Shown: positions 45,593-55,085 of the stretch, one piece after another | Layout of the letters: each line of letters opens with the position of its first letter | Numbering within the stretch: the first letter of the stretch is position 1 | NCBI RefSeq assembly: GCF_900091415.1 | Contig: NZ_FMHU01000002.1 | Coordinates: forward strand, 558,001-622,000 | Direction of reading: 5' to 3' | Length of the DNA: 64,000 bases | From: Micromonospora inyonensis | GTDB taxonomy: Bacteria > Actinomycetota > Actinomycetes > Mycobacteriales > Micromonosporaceae | Notes under the pieces: generated by a model | Databases searched by the model: none | Told to the model about the DNA's origin: nothing | The model's input: only the letters and a program-made list of their open reading frames with translations | Translations under genes and position numbers: made by a program

Positions 45593-46713
45593 GCCGTACG
45601 CTGCTGATCACGAACGACTTCCCGCCCCGCCCCGGGGGCATCCAGTCCTTCGTCCACAACCTGGCCTTGCACCAGCCCGCTGGATCGGTGGTGGTCTACG
45701 CGTCGACCTGGCCCGACGCCGGGAAGTTCGATGCCGACCAGCCGTTCGAGGTCGTCCGGGAGCGCACCCGCGTGCTGCTGCCCACGCCGCTGGTCGCCCG
45801 CCGCGCCGCCGCGCTGGCCCGGCGGTACGACTGCGACACCGTCTGGTTCGGGGCGGCGGCCCCGCTCGGGCTGCTCGCCCCGGGGCTGAGCCGTCGGGCC
45901 GGGATCCGCCGGGTGGTGGCGCTGACCCACGGGCACGAGGTCGGCTGGGCGGCGCTGCCGGTCGCCCGGACGGCCCTGCGGCGTATCGGCCGGAGCGCGG
46001 ACGTCGTCACCTACCTCGGCGACTACACCCGGGTACGCCTCGAACGGGTCCTGCACGGGCTCACCGACCTGCGGCGGCTGGCGCCGGGGGTGGACGTGGA
46101 GGCGTACCACCCGGACGTGGACGGGGAGGCGGTCCGGGCCCGGCTGGGGCTGACCGACCGGCCGGTGGTGGTCTGCGTCTCCCGACTGGTGGCGCGCAAG
46201 GGACAGGACACCCTCATCTGGGCCCTGCCCCAGATCCGTCGCCGGGTGCCCGACGCGGCGCTGCTGGTGGTCGGGGGCGGACCGTACCGGGGGACCCTGG
46301 AGAAGCTCGCCCGGCAGACCGGGGTGGAACGGGACGTGGTCTTCACCGGCACCGTTCCCGCCGCCGAGCTGCCGGCCCACTACGCCGCCGGTGACGTGTA
46401 CGCGATGCCCTGCCGTACCCGCAACCGGGGGCTGGACGTGGAGGGCCTGGGCATCGTCTATCTGGAGGCGTCCGCCACCGGCCTGCCCGTGGTGGCCGGG
46501 GACTCCGGCGGCGCGCCGGACGCCGTCCGGGAGGGCGAGACCGGGTACGTCGTACCCGGCCGGGACGTGGCGCAGCTCGCCGACCGGGTGGCGACCCTGC
46601 TCGCCGACCGGGACCTGGCCCGTCAGCTCGGTGCGGCGGGGCGGGCCTGGGTGGAGCGGGAGTGGCGTTGGGAGACCCAGGCCGAGCGGCTGGCCGCCCT
46701 CCTCGCCGGCTGA
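45589..46713 (+). CDS. pimB: GDP-mannose-dependent alpha-(1-6)-phosphatidylinositol monomannoside mannosyltransferase
   Basis: 374 residues from a GTG at 45589. GT4 glycosyltransferase with two Rossmann domains: LLITNDFPPRPGGIQSFVHN at the start, WFGAAAPLGLLAP and THGHEVGWA, then VSRLVARKGQDTLIWALP, VVGGGPY and the EX7E-type DVEGLGIVYLEASA. The sequence closely follows what I know of mycobacterial/corynebacterial PimB', which adds the second mannose in phosphatidylinositol mannoside synthesis at the cytosolic face. Coupled to the protease gene by overlap. Confidence 0.85.
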   Translation: MSRTLLITNDFPPRPGGIQSFVHNLALHQPAGSVVVYASTWPDAGKFDADQPFEVVRERTRVLLPTPLVARRAAALARRYDCDTVWFGAAAPLGLLAPGLSRRAGIRRVVALTHGHEVGWAALPVARTALRRIGRSADVVTYLGDYTRVRLERVLHGLTDLRRLAPGVDVEAYHPDVDGEAVRARLGLTDRPVVVCVSRLVARKGQDTLIWALPQIRRRVPDAALLVVGGGPYRGTLEKLARQTGVERDVVFTGTVPAAELPAHYAAGDVYAMPCRTRNRGLDVEGLGIVYLEASATGLPVVAGDSGGAPDAVREGETGYVVPGRDVAQLADRVATLLADRDLARQLGAAGRAWVEREWRWETQAERLAALLAG

Positions 46714-46728
46714 TCCCGCCGGGGTCGC

Positions 46729-48537
46729 CTAGCGGGGTGCGGCGATGACGGTGGGCGCGACCTGACGTTCGCGGTGCAGCAGGTCGAGGATCTGCCCGGC
46801 CGGACCGGGCCGGCCGAAGTGCCAGCCCTGGGCCGCGTCGCACCCGATCGCCCGCAGCCGTTCGGCCTGCGCGGCCGTCTCCACCCCCTCGGCGGTGACG
46901 GTGAGGTCCAGCGCGTGCGCCAGCGCCACCAGGGAGGCGAGGATCCGCTCGTCGGTGTGGCTGGCCGGGGCGACCGGGGTGTCCCGCAGCCCGGCGACGA
47001 AGTTCCCGGCGATCTTCAGCTCGGTCACCGGCAGGTCGCGCAGGTACGCCAGGTTGGAGTAGCCGGTGCCGAAGTCGTCGATGGCGATCCGGACGCCGGC
47101 GTCGGCGAGCGTCCGCAGCGCGTGCACCGGTTCCCCGGTGGTGCTCATCATGGCGCTCTCGGTGATCTCCAACTGGAGTCGCTCCGGCGGCAGGCCGGTC
47201 TCCTCCAGCAGGTCGCGCACCTGCCGTACCAGGCCCGGACCGTGCACCTGCCGGACCGCCAGGTTGACGCTGACGAACGGCGCGCGCGGCCGCCCGCCCG
47301 CTGGCCAGCCCTCCGCCTCGCGGGCCGCGTCGGCGAGCACCCAGCCGCCGAGCGGGACGATCAGGCCGGTCTCCTCGGCCAGCCCGATGAAGCGGTCCGG
47401 CCGCAGTTCGCCCAGCTCGGGGTGATGCCACCGGACGAGCGCCTCGGCCCCGACCACGGTGCCGTCGTGCAGCGAGGTCAGGGGCTGGTAGTCCAGGTAG
47501 AACTCGCCCCGCTCCAGCGCGGTCGGGATGGCGGCGGAGAGCGCGTACCGGGCCAGCTCCTGACGGTTGCGGTCGACGTCGAAGAGTTCCCAGCGACCCC
47601 CGCCGGCTCCCTTCGCCCAGTGCAGCGTGCTGTCGGCGGCCCGCATCAGGTCGCTCGGGGTGGTGCCGGCCACCGGACGCTCGACGATGCCGATGCTGGC
47701 CGAGATGGTCAGCTCGTGTCCGTCCACCAGGGCGGGGCGGTTGATCCCGCGCAGCGCCGCCTCGGCGACCCGGACCACGTCCTCGGTGCCGGTGGTCCGC
47801 TCGACGAGGATCACGAACTCGTCACCACCGAGCCGGGCCACCAGGTGGTCACCGACCGCCTCGCGCAGTCGCCGGCCCACCGAGACCAGCAGCGAGTCGC
47901 CAACCTGGTGGCCGAGCGTGTCGTTGACGACCTTGAAACGGTCCAGGTCGAGGAAGCAGAGCCCGACCCGCTGGCCGTCGCGCTCAGGCCGGCTGATCGC
48001 CGTCGCCAGGCGCTCGGTGAACAGGGTGCGGTTCGGCAGGCCGGTCAGCGGGTCGTGGGTGGCCTGGTGCCGGAACCGCGCCTCGCTCTCCCGGAGCGCC
48101 CGCTCGGCCTCCGCGCGGGCCACCATGGCGGCCCGGCGAAGCGACTCCTGGGCGTCGAGTGTCCGGTCCCGCAGGGCGCGGGCGTACCCGGTGGCGACGG
48201 TCGCCAGCAGCCGGGCCAGCCGGTTCTCGGCGTCGTCGGCGACCAGCCCGAGGTCGTGCAGCAGCCGGAGCTGCATGACCTCGATGGTCCGACCGAGCCC
48301 TTCGGCCGAGGCGACGTGCGCGGTCACCAGGTCGACCCCCACCTGGTGGCCGACGCGGGGATCGAAGGGCTCGGCGCGCAGCGCGGCGGCGAGCCGCTCG
48401 GTGAGCCGCTGGAGGAAGACCTCCAGCTGCTCCTGCGTCATCGGCAGGTAGCTCGTGCCGGAGACCGCCCTGGCCCAGGCCCGGGCGAAGGAACCGGGAC
48501 AGGGGTCGGATCCCGCCTCCGGGGCCGGCTCACCCAC
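46729..48537 (-). CDS. GGDEF-EAL cyclic-di-GMP enzyme
   Basis: 602 residues. Residues ~30-140 are helical without a recognised sensor fold. A coiled linker precedes the GGDEF domain (about 160-320), which has HDPLTGLPNRTLF and an intact LGGDEFVIL active site. The EAL domain (about 330-590) has GAEALVRWHHPELG, NLAVRQVHG, EITESAM and DDFGTGYSNLAYL, so its metal ligands look complete. It may both make and degrade c-di-GMP. No membrane segments. The start overlaps the end of the methyltransferase gene by 8 bases; an alternative Met is at residue 33. Confidence 0.92.
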   Translation of the reverse strand: MGEPAPEAGSDPCPGSFARAWARAVSGTSYLPMTQEQLEVFLQRLTERLAAALRAEPFDPRVGHQVGVDLVTAHVASAEGLGRTIEVMQLRLLHDLGLVADDAENRLARLLATVATGYARALRDRTLDAQESLRRAAMVARAEAERALRESEARFRHQATHDPLTGLPNRTLFTERLATAISRPERDGQRVGLCFLDLDRFKVVNDTLGHQVGDSLLVSVGRRLREAVGDHLVARLGGDEFVILVERTTGTEDVVRVAEAALRGINRPALVDGHELTISASIGIVERPVAGTTPSDLMRAADSTLHWAKGAGGGRWELFDVDRNRQELARYALSAAIPTALERGEFYLDYQPLTSLHDGTVVGAEALVRWHHPELGELRPDRFIGLAEETGLIVPLGGWVLADAAREAEGWPAGGRPRAPFVSVNLAVRQVHGPGLVRQVRDLLEETGLPPERLQLEITESAMMSTTGEPVHALRTLADAGVRIAIDDFGTGYSNLAYLRDLPVTELKIAGNFVAGLRDTPVAPASHTDERILASLVALAHALDLTVTAEGVETAAQAERLRAIGCDAAQGWHFGRPGPAGQILDLLHRERQVAPTVIAAPR

Positions 48538-49342
48538 CGAGCCGCCCCACCCCGCCCAGGAAGCCCGACCGGGCGGCGTCCTCGGCGTGCTCGGGGAACT
48601 CCGGCCGCCACGCCGGCACCCACACCAGGCCCGGTTCGACCAGCTCGAACCCGTCGAAGAACCCGGTCAGCTCGGCGCGGTCGCGGAGGATGAGCGGGTT
48701 GTCGGTGTTGCGGTAGACCCGCTCCGCGTCGGCCCGGGCGTCGCCGTACTGGCCGACGTCACTGGCCTGGGAGAGGACCAGGTAGCTGCCCGGGACGAGG
48801 GCGTCCCGGAGGGTACGCAGGATCTCCGCCGGCCGGTCGTCGTCCGCGACGAAGTGCAGCACGGCGACGATCATCAGGGCGACCGGTTCGGAGAGGTCGA
48901 GCAGGGCGTGCAGGTCGGGATGGTCCAGGATCCGCTCCGGTCGGCGCAGGTCCTCCTGGAACACGACGGCCCGGTCGTTGCGGGCGAGGATCTCCCGGCT
49001 GTGGGCGACCGCCACCGGGTCGACGTCGACGTAGACCACCCGGGAGTCCGGCGCGACCCGCTGGGCGACCTCGTGCACGTTGCCGACGGTCGGGATGCCC
49101 GACCCGATGTCGAGGAACTGCCGTACGCCCGACTCGGCCAGGAAGTGCACGGCCCGCCGCAGGAACGCCCGATTGGCCTGGGCCATCAGCGGAGCCTCCG
49201 CGACGGCGGCCATCATCGCCCCGGCGGCGGCCCGGTCGGCGGCGAAGTTGTGCGACCCGCCGAGGTAGTAGTCGTACATGCGGGCCACGCTGGGGCGTTC
49301 GACGTCGATGGTGTCGGGTGCCCAGTCCGGCCGCATTGCCAT
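48530..49342 (-). CDS. SAM-dependent methyltransferase of the DUF574/PF04672 type
   Basis: 270 residues from the ATG at 49340-49342; a second ATG two codons on (49336) has better spacing from AAAGGGG. Typical features: PSVARMYDYYLGGSHNFAADR near the N-terminus, the SAM-binding QFLDIGSGIPTVGNVHE, and VVYVDVDPVAVAHS. This family is greatly expanded in actinomycetes and mostly uncharacterised. Overlap with the GGDEF-EAL gene suggests co-translation. Confidence 0.88.
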   Translation of the reverse strand: MAMRPDWAPDTIDVERPSVARMYDYYLGGSHNFAADRAAAGAMMAAVAEAPLMAQANRAFLRRAVHFLAESGVRQFLDIGSGIPTVGNVHEVAQRVAPDSRVVYVDVDPVAVAHSREILARNDRAVVFQEDLRRPERILDHPDLHALLDLSEPVALMIVAVLHFVADDDRPAEILRTLRDALVPGSYLVLSQASDVGQYGDARADAERVYRNTDNPLILRDRAELTGFFDGFELVEPGLVWVPAWRPEFPEHAEDAARSGFLGGVGRLGG

Positions 49343-49464
49343 ACCCCTTTTGACACGTACACGACAACGGTCGCCCCCGTGGGCCACCCGGGTATTCTGC
49401 CCGTTCACCGCCCGAGTGACCAGACTGCGGCAAATCGGGTTCATGTTGGCCGCGCCGGAAAGTC

Positions 49465-49512
49465 ACCGGGAGGCCCGCGTCCACCACCTCGGGTGGACGT
49501 GGACCTCCCGGT
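49465..49512 (-). terminator. Terminator hairpin after the LuxR-type regulator gene
   Basis: Long imperfect hairpin: outer arms ACCGGGAGG and CCTCCCGGT, inner arms CGTCCACC and GGTGGACG. It begins 13 bases beyond the regulator's stop. No T-run. Confidence 0.6.
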
Positions 49513-49525
49513 CGACCAGTGGCCT

Positions 49526-50194
49526 TTAGAACTTGGGCGCGTCCGGAGCCTCCAGCAGACCCAGCCGCAGGGCGGTCATCAGGGCCTGGGCGCGGTTGGC
49601 GGCACCGAGCTTCTCGTAGAGCTTCGAGATGTGCGTCTTCGCCGTGGACTCGCTGACGAAGAGCTGCTTGGCGATGCCGGCGACGCTCATCCCGTCGGCC
49701 AGGAGCCGGAGCACCTGACCCTCCCGGGGCGAGAGCTGCGGACCGGACGGGGCGAGCCGGCGCTTCATCGCCTCGGCGAGGTCGGCGGCGGTGAAGGCAC
49801 TGGGGGAGGAGGCGGCGTGCCGGGCGGCGGCCACCACCTCGTCGGCCGGCGCGGTCTTCGGCACGAACGCGCTCGCCCCGGCCTCCAGGGCCCCGAAGAG
49901 CTGGTCGTCACCGGCGTACATGGTGAGCACCACGATGCCCATCGTCGCGTTGGACTTGCGCAGTGCCCGGGTCGCCTCCAGACCACTCCCGTCGGGCAGG
50001 CGCAGATCCATGATCACCACGTCGGGCTGGAGCGCACCGGCCTGCCGGACCCCCTCGGCGGCGGTGGCGGCCTCACCGACGACCTCGAACTGCCGGTCCC
50101 GCTCGAAGGCGTGCCGCAGGCCCTTGCGGATCAGGTCATGATCGTCCACAAGGAGGACCTTGGTACGGGTGGCCGGAATCGGACTGGTGGTCAT
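49526..50194 (-). CDS. LuxR/NarL-type response regulator
   Basis: 222 residues from the ATG at 50192-50194. The receiver domain has LVDDHDLIRKGL, the phospho-acceptor Asp in DVVIMDLRLPDGSG, and Lys in FVPKTAPADE. The C-terminal LuxR helix-turn-helix is LSPREGQVLRLLADG ... SESTAKTHISKLYEKLG. Partner of the histidine kinase gene immediately upstream (stop at 50202). Transcription regulator; targets unknown. Confidence 0.93.
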   Translation of the reverse strand: MTTSPIPATRTKVLLVDDHDLIRKGLRHAFERDRQFEVVGEAATAAEGVRQAGALQPDVVIMDLRLPDGSGLEATRALRKSNATMGIVVLTMYAGDDQLFGALEAGASAFVPKTAPADEVVAAARHAASSPSAFTAADLAEAMKRRLAPSGPQLSPREGQVLRLLADGMSVAGIAKQLFVSESTAKTHISKLYEKLGAANRAQALMTALRLGLLEAPDAPKF

Positions 50195-50201
50195 CCTCGG
50201 G

Positions 50202-51902
50202 TTACTCCCCTTCTCCTGCGGTCGCGCTACCGCGCACGTTATCGCGTCGGGGCGAGGTGCCGAGAACCACCGCCACCGTCGTGCCACTGGGCTGGCGCGG
50301 CCGGATCTCCAACCGGCCCCGGATACGTTCCGCCCTCTCCGCCATGATCGCAAGGCCGTACCGCCCGTCCGGGCGCTGGTCGGCGATCCCCTGACCGTCA
50401 TCCGACACTTCGATCTGCGCGTACGGGGGATCCACCTCACACGTGACCCAGAGGTTGGCGGCTCCGGCGTGCTTACCGGCGTTGGTCACCGCCTCCTGGG
50501 CGATGCGCAACAGTTCGGCCTCGGTGGCGGCGGGCAGCCGGGCGGTCGACTCGTCCAGCGAGAGGTGCACCCGCAGCCCGCCGGAGGCACCGACGGTACG
50601 GGCGTACTCGGCGATCGCCGCGGCCAGCCCGCCGTGCCGGTCCACCTCGCTGCGCAGCTCGAACAAGCTCAGCCGCAGCTCCTGGATCACCCGGGTCACC
50701 TCACCGCGCAGCGTGCGCAGGCTCTCGGCGGTCTCCTCGGTGTCGTCGTGCACGGTGGCCAGGGCGTTGTCGATGCCGTAGCCGACCATCACCAGTTCCT
50801 GGGCGACCCCGTCGTGGATCTCCCGGGCGAGGCGTTGCCGTTCCTCGTTGGTGGCCAGCGAGCGCACCTCGTCGAAGAGCAGCGCCGCCTCCAGCCGCAG
50901 CGCCGCCGGGCGGGTCAGCGCGGTCACCCGGTCCACCACCGGGGCCGGGTACGCCTGCGCCACGTCCGCCTCCAGGGCCACCAGCCCGACCGTCCGGACC
51001 CCGGCGACCAGCGGCACGATCAACGCGGAGACGTCCCCGCCCCGGTGTGACCGGGACTGCGACCGGTTGGCGGTCTGTGGCTGCTGGCTGGCCCAGGCGT
51101 CGGCGATCGCCGAGTCGGCGTCGAGCGTGGTCTCCCAGTCCACCCGCTCCACGCCCACCTGGGCGAGCACCACCAGCCGGCCACCGCCGCTGGCGGAGAG
51201 CACCGCGGCCCGGTCGGCGCGGGTCATCGTGCGCAGATCCTCCAGCAGGTGCTCGGAGATGCCCCCCGGGTCCAGGGTGGCGCCGGGGAGCTGCCGGGCG
51301 ACGCTGCGCAGCTGGGTCAGCAGCCGGGTCGCCTCGGCGTACGGCTGGGGCTGGGGTTTGACCTGGGTGCGGACGGCCATCACCCGGTGCAGGGTGCTGG
51401 CCGCGTAGAGCCCGAGCCCGGCCAGGATCAGCCACTGCGCGCAGACCACCAGATAGCCGAGCTGGCCGAGTTGACGTTCCCCGCCGACCTCGGTCAGCGC
51501 CCCGCTGACCACCAGCGTGGCCGCGGTGACCCCGAGCAGCGCCGCACCCTCGCGGAACTGGCGGCGCAGCGCGGTCACGGTGACCGGTACGGCCAGGTAG
51601 GGCAGCACCGCCGAGGCGCCGAGCCCGCCGATCGGACCGTTGACGGTGTCGGCCGCGGCGACCTGACTGGCGGCCAGCCCCAGCACCACCACCTCGGCGG
51701 CGCGGCTGAGCAGGCCGAGCCGCCGGTCGCCCGGAGCGAGCAGGGCCGGCACACCGGCCAGGGCGAGCAGGGCGATCCACCAGAGCTGGTCGACCTCCCG
51801 GGTACGGACCAGGGTGAGGACGGCGACCAGCGCGAGCATGACCACGCGGGCGGTAATGGCCAGCGGGTGCGGCTGGAGCCGGGTGGCTGTGGAGGCGGAC
51901 AC
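50202..51902 (-). CDS. NarL-type sensor histidine kinase
   Basis: 566 residues from a GTG at 51900-51902; no clear ribosome binding site. N-terminal membrane region with five to six hydrophobic segments (about 15-170). A GAF-like region follows (about 190-340). The HisKA_3 dimerisation helix carries phospho-acceptor His in LAREIHDGVAQEL. The ATPase domain has LRIAQEAVTNAGKHA, VSDDGQGI and YGLAIMAERAE. It phosphorylates the adjacent response regulator. The signal is unknown. Confidence 0.92.
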   Translation of the reverse strand: MSASTATRLQPHPLAITARVVMLALVAVLTLVRTREVDQLWWIALLALAGVPALLAPGDRRLGLLSRAAEVVVLGLAASQVAAADTVNGPIGGLGASAVLPYLAVPVTVTALRRQFREGAALLGVTAATLVVSGALTEVGGERQLGQLGYLVVCAQWLILAGLGLYAASTLHRVMAVRTQVKPQPQPYAEATRLLTQLRSVARQLPGATLDPGGISEHLLEDLRTMTRADRAAVLSASGGGRLVVLAQVGVERVDWETTLDADSAIADAWASQQPQTANRSQSRSHRGGDVSALIVPLVAGVRTVGLVALEADVAQAYPAPVVDRVTALTRPAALRLEAALLFDEVRSLATNEERQRLAREIHDGVAQELVMVGYGIDNALATVHDDTEETAESLRTLRGEVTRVIQELRLSLFELRSEVDRHGGLAAAIAEYARTVGASGGLRVHLSLDESTARLPAATEAELLRIAQEAVTNAGKHAGAANLWVTCEVDPPYAQIEVSDDGQGIADQRPDGRYGLAIMAERAERIRGRLEIRPRQPSGTTVAVVLGTSPRRDNVRGSATAGEGE

Positions 51903-51916
51903 GTGGCGGATCGTAG

Positions 51917-53728
51917 TCAGCGGGCGTAGATGTCGGCGATGTCGGCCGCGTACGTCTCGTGCACGACGTTCCGCTTCACCTTCAGCGACGGGGTCAGCTC
52001 CCCGGTGGCCTCGCTGAAGTCGCGCGGCAGGATCCGGAACACCTTGATCGCCTCGGCCTTCGACACGGTCTGGTTGGCCGCGTCGACCGCGCCCTGGATC
52101 TCGGCGCGCAGCGCCTCGTGCCCCCGCAGTTCGTCGACGGTCGCGGTGGCCGGCAGGCCGGCCGCCTCGCGCCACTTCGGCAGCGCCTCCTCGTCGAGGG
52201 TGACCAGCGCGGCGATGAACGGTTGCCGGTCGCCGACCACCACGCACTGGCTGACCAGTGGATGCGCGCGCACCTGGTCCTCCAGGACGGCGGGGGCGAC
52301 GTTCTTGCCGCCGGCGGTCACGATGATCTCCTTCTTGCGACCGGTGATGGTGAGGTACCCGTCGGCGTCGAGTCGGCCCAGGTCGCCGCTGCGGAACCAG
52401 CCGTCGACGAGCACCTCGGCGGTCGCCGCCTCGTTGCGCCAGTACCCCTGGAACACCAGGTCACCGGCGATGAGGATCTCGCCGTCGTCGGCGATGCGGA
52501 CGGTGACCCCGGGCAGCGGCCGTCCGACCGAGCCGATCCGGGTGGCGTCGGGCAGGTTGGCGGCGGCGGCTGGGGAGGTCTCGGTGAGGCCGTAGCCCTC
52601 GAGGATCGTCACCCCGACGCCCCGGAAGAAGTGCCCGAGGCGGGCGCCGAGCGGAGCGCCGCCGGAGATGGCGTCCCGGCAGCGCCCGCCGAGCGCGGCG
52701 CGCAGCTTCCGGTAGACCAGCCGGTCGAAGAGCGCGTGCTGTACCCGCAGCCGCAGCCCGGGCCCGCCGGGGCGGTCCTGCGCCTCGCTCCAGGCGATCG
52801 CCACCGCCTCGGCCCGGTCGAAGATGCCGCCCTTCCCCTCGGCCTGGGCCTTCTGCCGGGCCCCGTTGTAGACCTTCTCGAAGACGCGGGGCACCGAGAG
52901 CACGAAGGTCGGGCGGAACTCCTGCAACTCCGCGACCAGGTTGGTGGTCGCGGCGCAGTGCGCCATGGTGGCCCGGGCGTGCACCATGCCGATCTGGACG
53001 AGCCGGGCGAAGGCGTGCGCCAGGGGGAGGAAGAGCAGGGTCGACGCGCCGGCGTTGAACAGGTTCGGCAGCACCGGCACCGCGTTGGCGATGTCGGCGT
53101 ACATGTTGCGGTGGGTGAGCACACAGCCCTTGGGTCGGCCGGTGGTGCCGCTGGTGTAGATGATGGTGGCGACGTCGTCGGCGCGGACCTCCTTGCGGAG
53201 CCGCTCGATCTCCCGGGGGTCGACCGGGGCGCCCAGGGTGACCAGCTCATCCACCGCGCCGAGGTCGATCTGCCAGACCCGGTCCAGCTCGGGGAGCCGG
53301 TCGGCGACCCCGGCGACCAGGGTGGCGTGCGCGGTGGTCTCCACCACGCAGGCGACCGCGCCGGAGTCGGCCAGGATCCAGGCGGCCTGCTCGGGGCTGG
53401 AGGTCTCGTAGATCGGCACGGTCACCGCGCCGGCCGCCCAGATGGCGTAGTCCAGCAGGGTCCACTCGTACCGGGTGCGGCTCATCAGCCCGACCCGGGA
53501 ACCCCGGGTGATGCCGGCCGCGACCAGGCCCCGGGCGACCGCGACCACCTCGTCGCGGAACTGCCGGCAGGTCACGTCCGTCCAGGCCCGGCCCGTCCCG
53601 TCGGCGGTCGGCACCCGGCGCGCGAACTGCACCGCGTCCGGGGCGGCGTCGGCGTTCGCCCAGACCGGATCGGTGAGGTTGGCCGCGTCGCCGACGGTGA
53701 CGACCGGCGGAACGGAGAACTCGCGCAC
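51917..53728 (-). CDS. Long-chain fatty-acid-CoA ligase (AMP-binding, FadD-like)
   Basis: 603 residues from the GTG at 53726-53728, chosen because CGAGGAG lies just upstream at good spacing. Adenylation motifs: IIYTSGTTGRPKGCVLTHRN, EGYGLTETSPA, RSGDLGRLDADGYLTITGR with the catalytic Lys region KKEIIVTAGGKNVAP, and LTPSLKVKRNVV. It activates long-chain fatty acids to acyl-CoA via acyl-AMP (FadD15-like). Divergent from a SRPBCC gene, 144 bp away. Confidence 0.9.
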   Translation of the reverse strand: MREFSVPPVVTVGDAANLTDPVWANADAAPDAVQFARRVPTADGTGRAWTDVTCRQFRDEVVAVARGLVAAGITRGSRVGLMSRTRYEWTLLDYAIWAAGAVTVPIYETSSPEQAAWILADSGAVACVVETTAHATLVAGVADRLPELDRVWQIDLGAVDELVTLGAPVDPREIERLRKEVRADDVATIIYTSGTTGRPKGCVLTHRNMYADIANAVPVLPNLFNAGASTLLFLPLAHAFARLVQIGMVHARATMAHCAATTNLVAELQEFRPTFVLSVPRVFEKVYNGARQKAQAEGKGGIFDRAEAVAIAWSEAQDRPGGPGLRLRVQHALFDRLVYRKLRAALGGRCRDAISGGAPLGARLGHFFRGVGVTILEGYGLTETSPAAAANLPDATRIGSVGRPLPGVTVRIADDGEILIAGDLVFQGYWRNEAATAEVLVDGWFRSGDLGRLDADGYLTITGRKKEIIVTAGGKNVAPAVLEDQVRAHPLVSQCVVVGDRQPFIAALVTLDEEALPKWREAAGLPATATVDELRGHEALRAEIQGAVDAANQTVSKAEAIKVFRILPRDFSEATGELTPSLKVKRNVVHETYAADIADIYAR

Positions 53729-53872
53729 CTGCACTCCTCGTGCTCGCAACGGTGGGGCCGGCGCAGATGGACGGCCTCGTCGAAACCTACCCGCATCCCC
53801 CGGCCACCCGGTGGACCGGGTTCGCGGGGGTGGACCGGGGCGGGATCGGGCCCGGCCGGGTAGCCTCCCCCC

Positions 53873-54328
53873 ATGGCGGACTCCTCCACCCAGTCGATCA
53901 CCATCGACGCGCCCCCGGACCGGGTGGTCGCGGTCATCTGCGACTTCGCCCGCTACCCCGAGTGGACCGAGGCGGTGCGCCGGGCCGAGGTGGTCGAGGA
54001 GTACGAGGACGGCTACGCCAGCCAGGTCCGGTTCACCATCGACGCCCAGGTGATGGCCGACGAGTACGTGCTGGCCTACGAGTACGCCGAGGACCTCTCC
54101 CGGATCGAGTGGCACCTGGTGGCCCCGTCCCGGATGCAGCGCGCCCAGCGTGGCTCGTACGACGTGATCGGCAACCCCGACGGCACCTCCACGGTGACCT
54201 ACACCCTGGAGGTGGAGCTCTCGGTGGGCATGCTCGGGATGTTCCGGCGCAAGGCCGAGAAAATGATCATGGACACGGCGTTGAAGCAGTTGAAGCACCG
54301 GGTAGAAGCACCCGGTGCGACCCGCTGA
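53873..54328 (+). CDS. SRPBCC (polyketide cyclase/START-like) protein
   Basis: 151 residues. Starts with SSTQSITIDAPPDRVVAVI, the typical first strand and helix of the fold, then FARYPEWTEAVRRAEVVEEY. It ends in a long helix over the cavity (KAEKMIMDTALKQLKHRVE). Binds a hydrophobic ligand; the ligand is unknown. Its place opposite an acyl-CoA ligase hints at lipid handling. Confidence 0.85.
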   Translation: MADSSTQSITIDAPPDRVVAVICDFARYPEWTEAVRRAEVVEEYEDGYASQVRFTIDAQVMADEYVLAYEYAEDLSRIEWHLVAPSRMQRAQRGSYDVIGNPDGTSTVTYTLEVELSVGMLGMFRRKAEKMIMDTALKQLKHRVEAPGATR

Positions 54329-54367
54329 TCCGACCGGCGCGGTGTCGCCGGGGTAGAGGAGCCGAAC

Positions 54368-55018
54368 ATGGGAGGCACCGATCCGGGTTCGGCCCGGGAA
54401 GAGGCGGAGCGGTTGGTCGCCACCGTGCTGGCCGCCGCGCGCCTCACGGCGGCCGGCACGTCGACCGGGTCGTGGGGTCCGCTCGGTGGGATGCTCGCCG
54501 GTGTCCTCGGTCACAGTGGGCGAGCCGGGGCCGGTGGCGCTCCGGGCGGTGCCACCGGGGCCGGCGCTCCGCACGGCTTCGCCACCGGTGGGGCTGAATG
54601 CGACGTCTGTCCGGTCTGTCGCGCGATGCGCGCCCTGCGCGACCCCAGTCCTGAGTTCGCCGAGCGCCTGGCCACCGGCGCGGGTGACCTGGCCGCCGGT
54701 GTGGCGAGCCTGCTCCGGGCGTTCGCTACCGAGGCGTCGGCGACCACCACCCCCGAGCCGGGCCCGGTCGCCGATGATCAGGTGTGGCGCGAGGCCACCC
54801 GTACCGGGCATGATTCCCAACCGGCGCCCGCGCGGGACGTCTGGTCCGCCGCGACCCGCGCGGAGGACGGGGCGAGCCCGTCCGTCGCCGAACCGCCCGT
54901 CGACGCCGCCGGGCCGGCCGGGGTCGACCCGGCGTCAGCCCCGGCAGGGCGTCCCGTGGTGCCCGCGTCGCGCGCACCCGAAGGCGTGGACGGGGCTCCA
55001 CCAGGCGACGGGGCCTGA
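54368..55018 (+). CDS. Hypothetical protein with CDVCPVC motif
   Basis: 216 residues; ATG preceded by GAGGAGCC. Helical N-terminus (REEAERLVATVLAAARL), Gly/Ala-rich middle, then ECDVCPVCRAMRAL, a possible metal site, and a helix (FAERLATGAGDLAAGVASLLRAF). The C-terminal ~90 residues are Pro/Ala-rich low complexity. Proteins of this layout commonly sit before ROK kinases in Micromonosporaceae. Function unknown. Confidence 0.75.
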   Translation: MGGTDPGSAREEAERLVATVLAAARLTAAGTSTGSWGPLGGMLAGVLGHSGRAGAGGAPGGATGAGAPHGFATGGAECDVCPVCRAMRALRDPSPEFAERLATGAGDLAAGVASLLRAFATEASATTTPEPGPVADDQVWREATRTGHDSQPAPARDVWSAATRAEDGASPSVAEPPVDAAGPAGVDPASAPAGRPVVPASRAPEGVDGAPPGDGA

Positions 55019-55085
55019 CCCACGACATCCCGCCACCGGCCACCGGCCGGTGGTCCGGGCAGCACAGCAGAGGGGAGTGGCGGCG

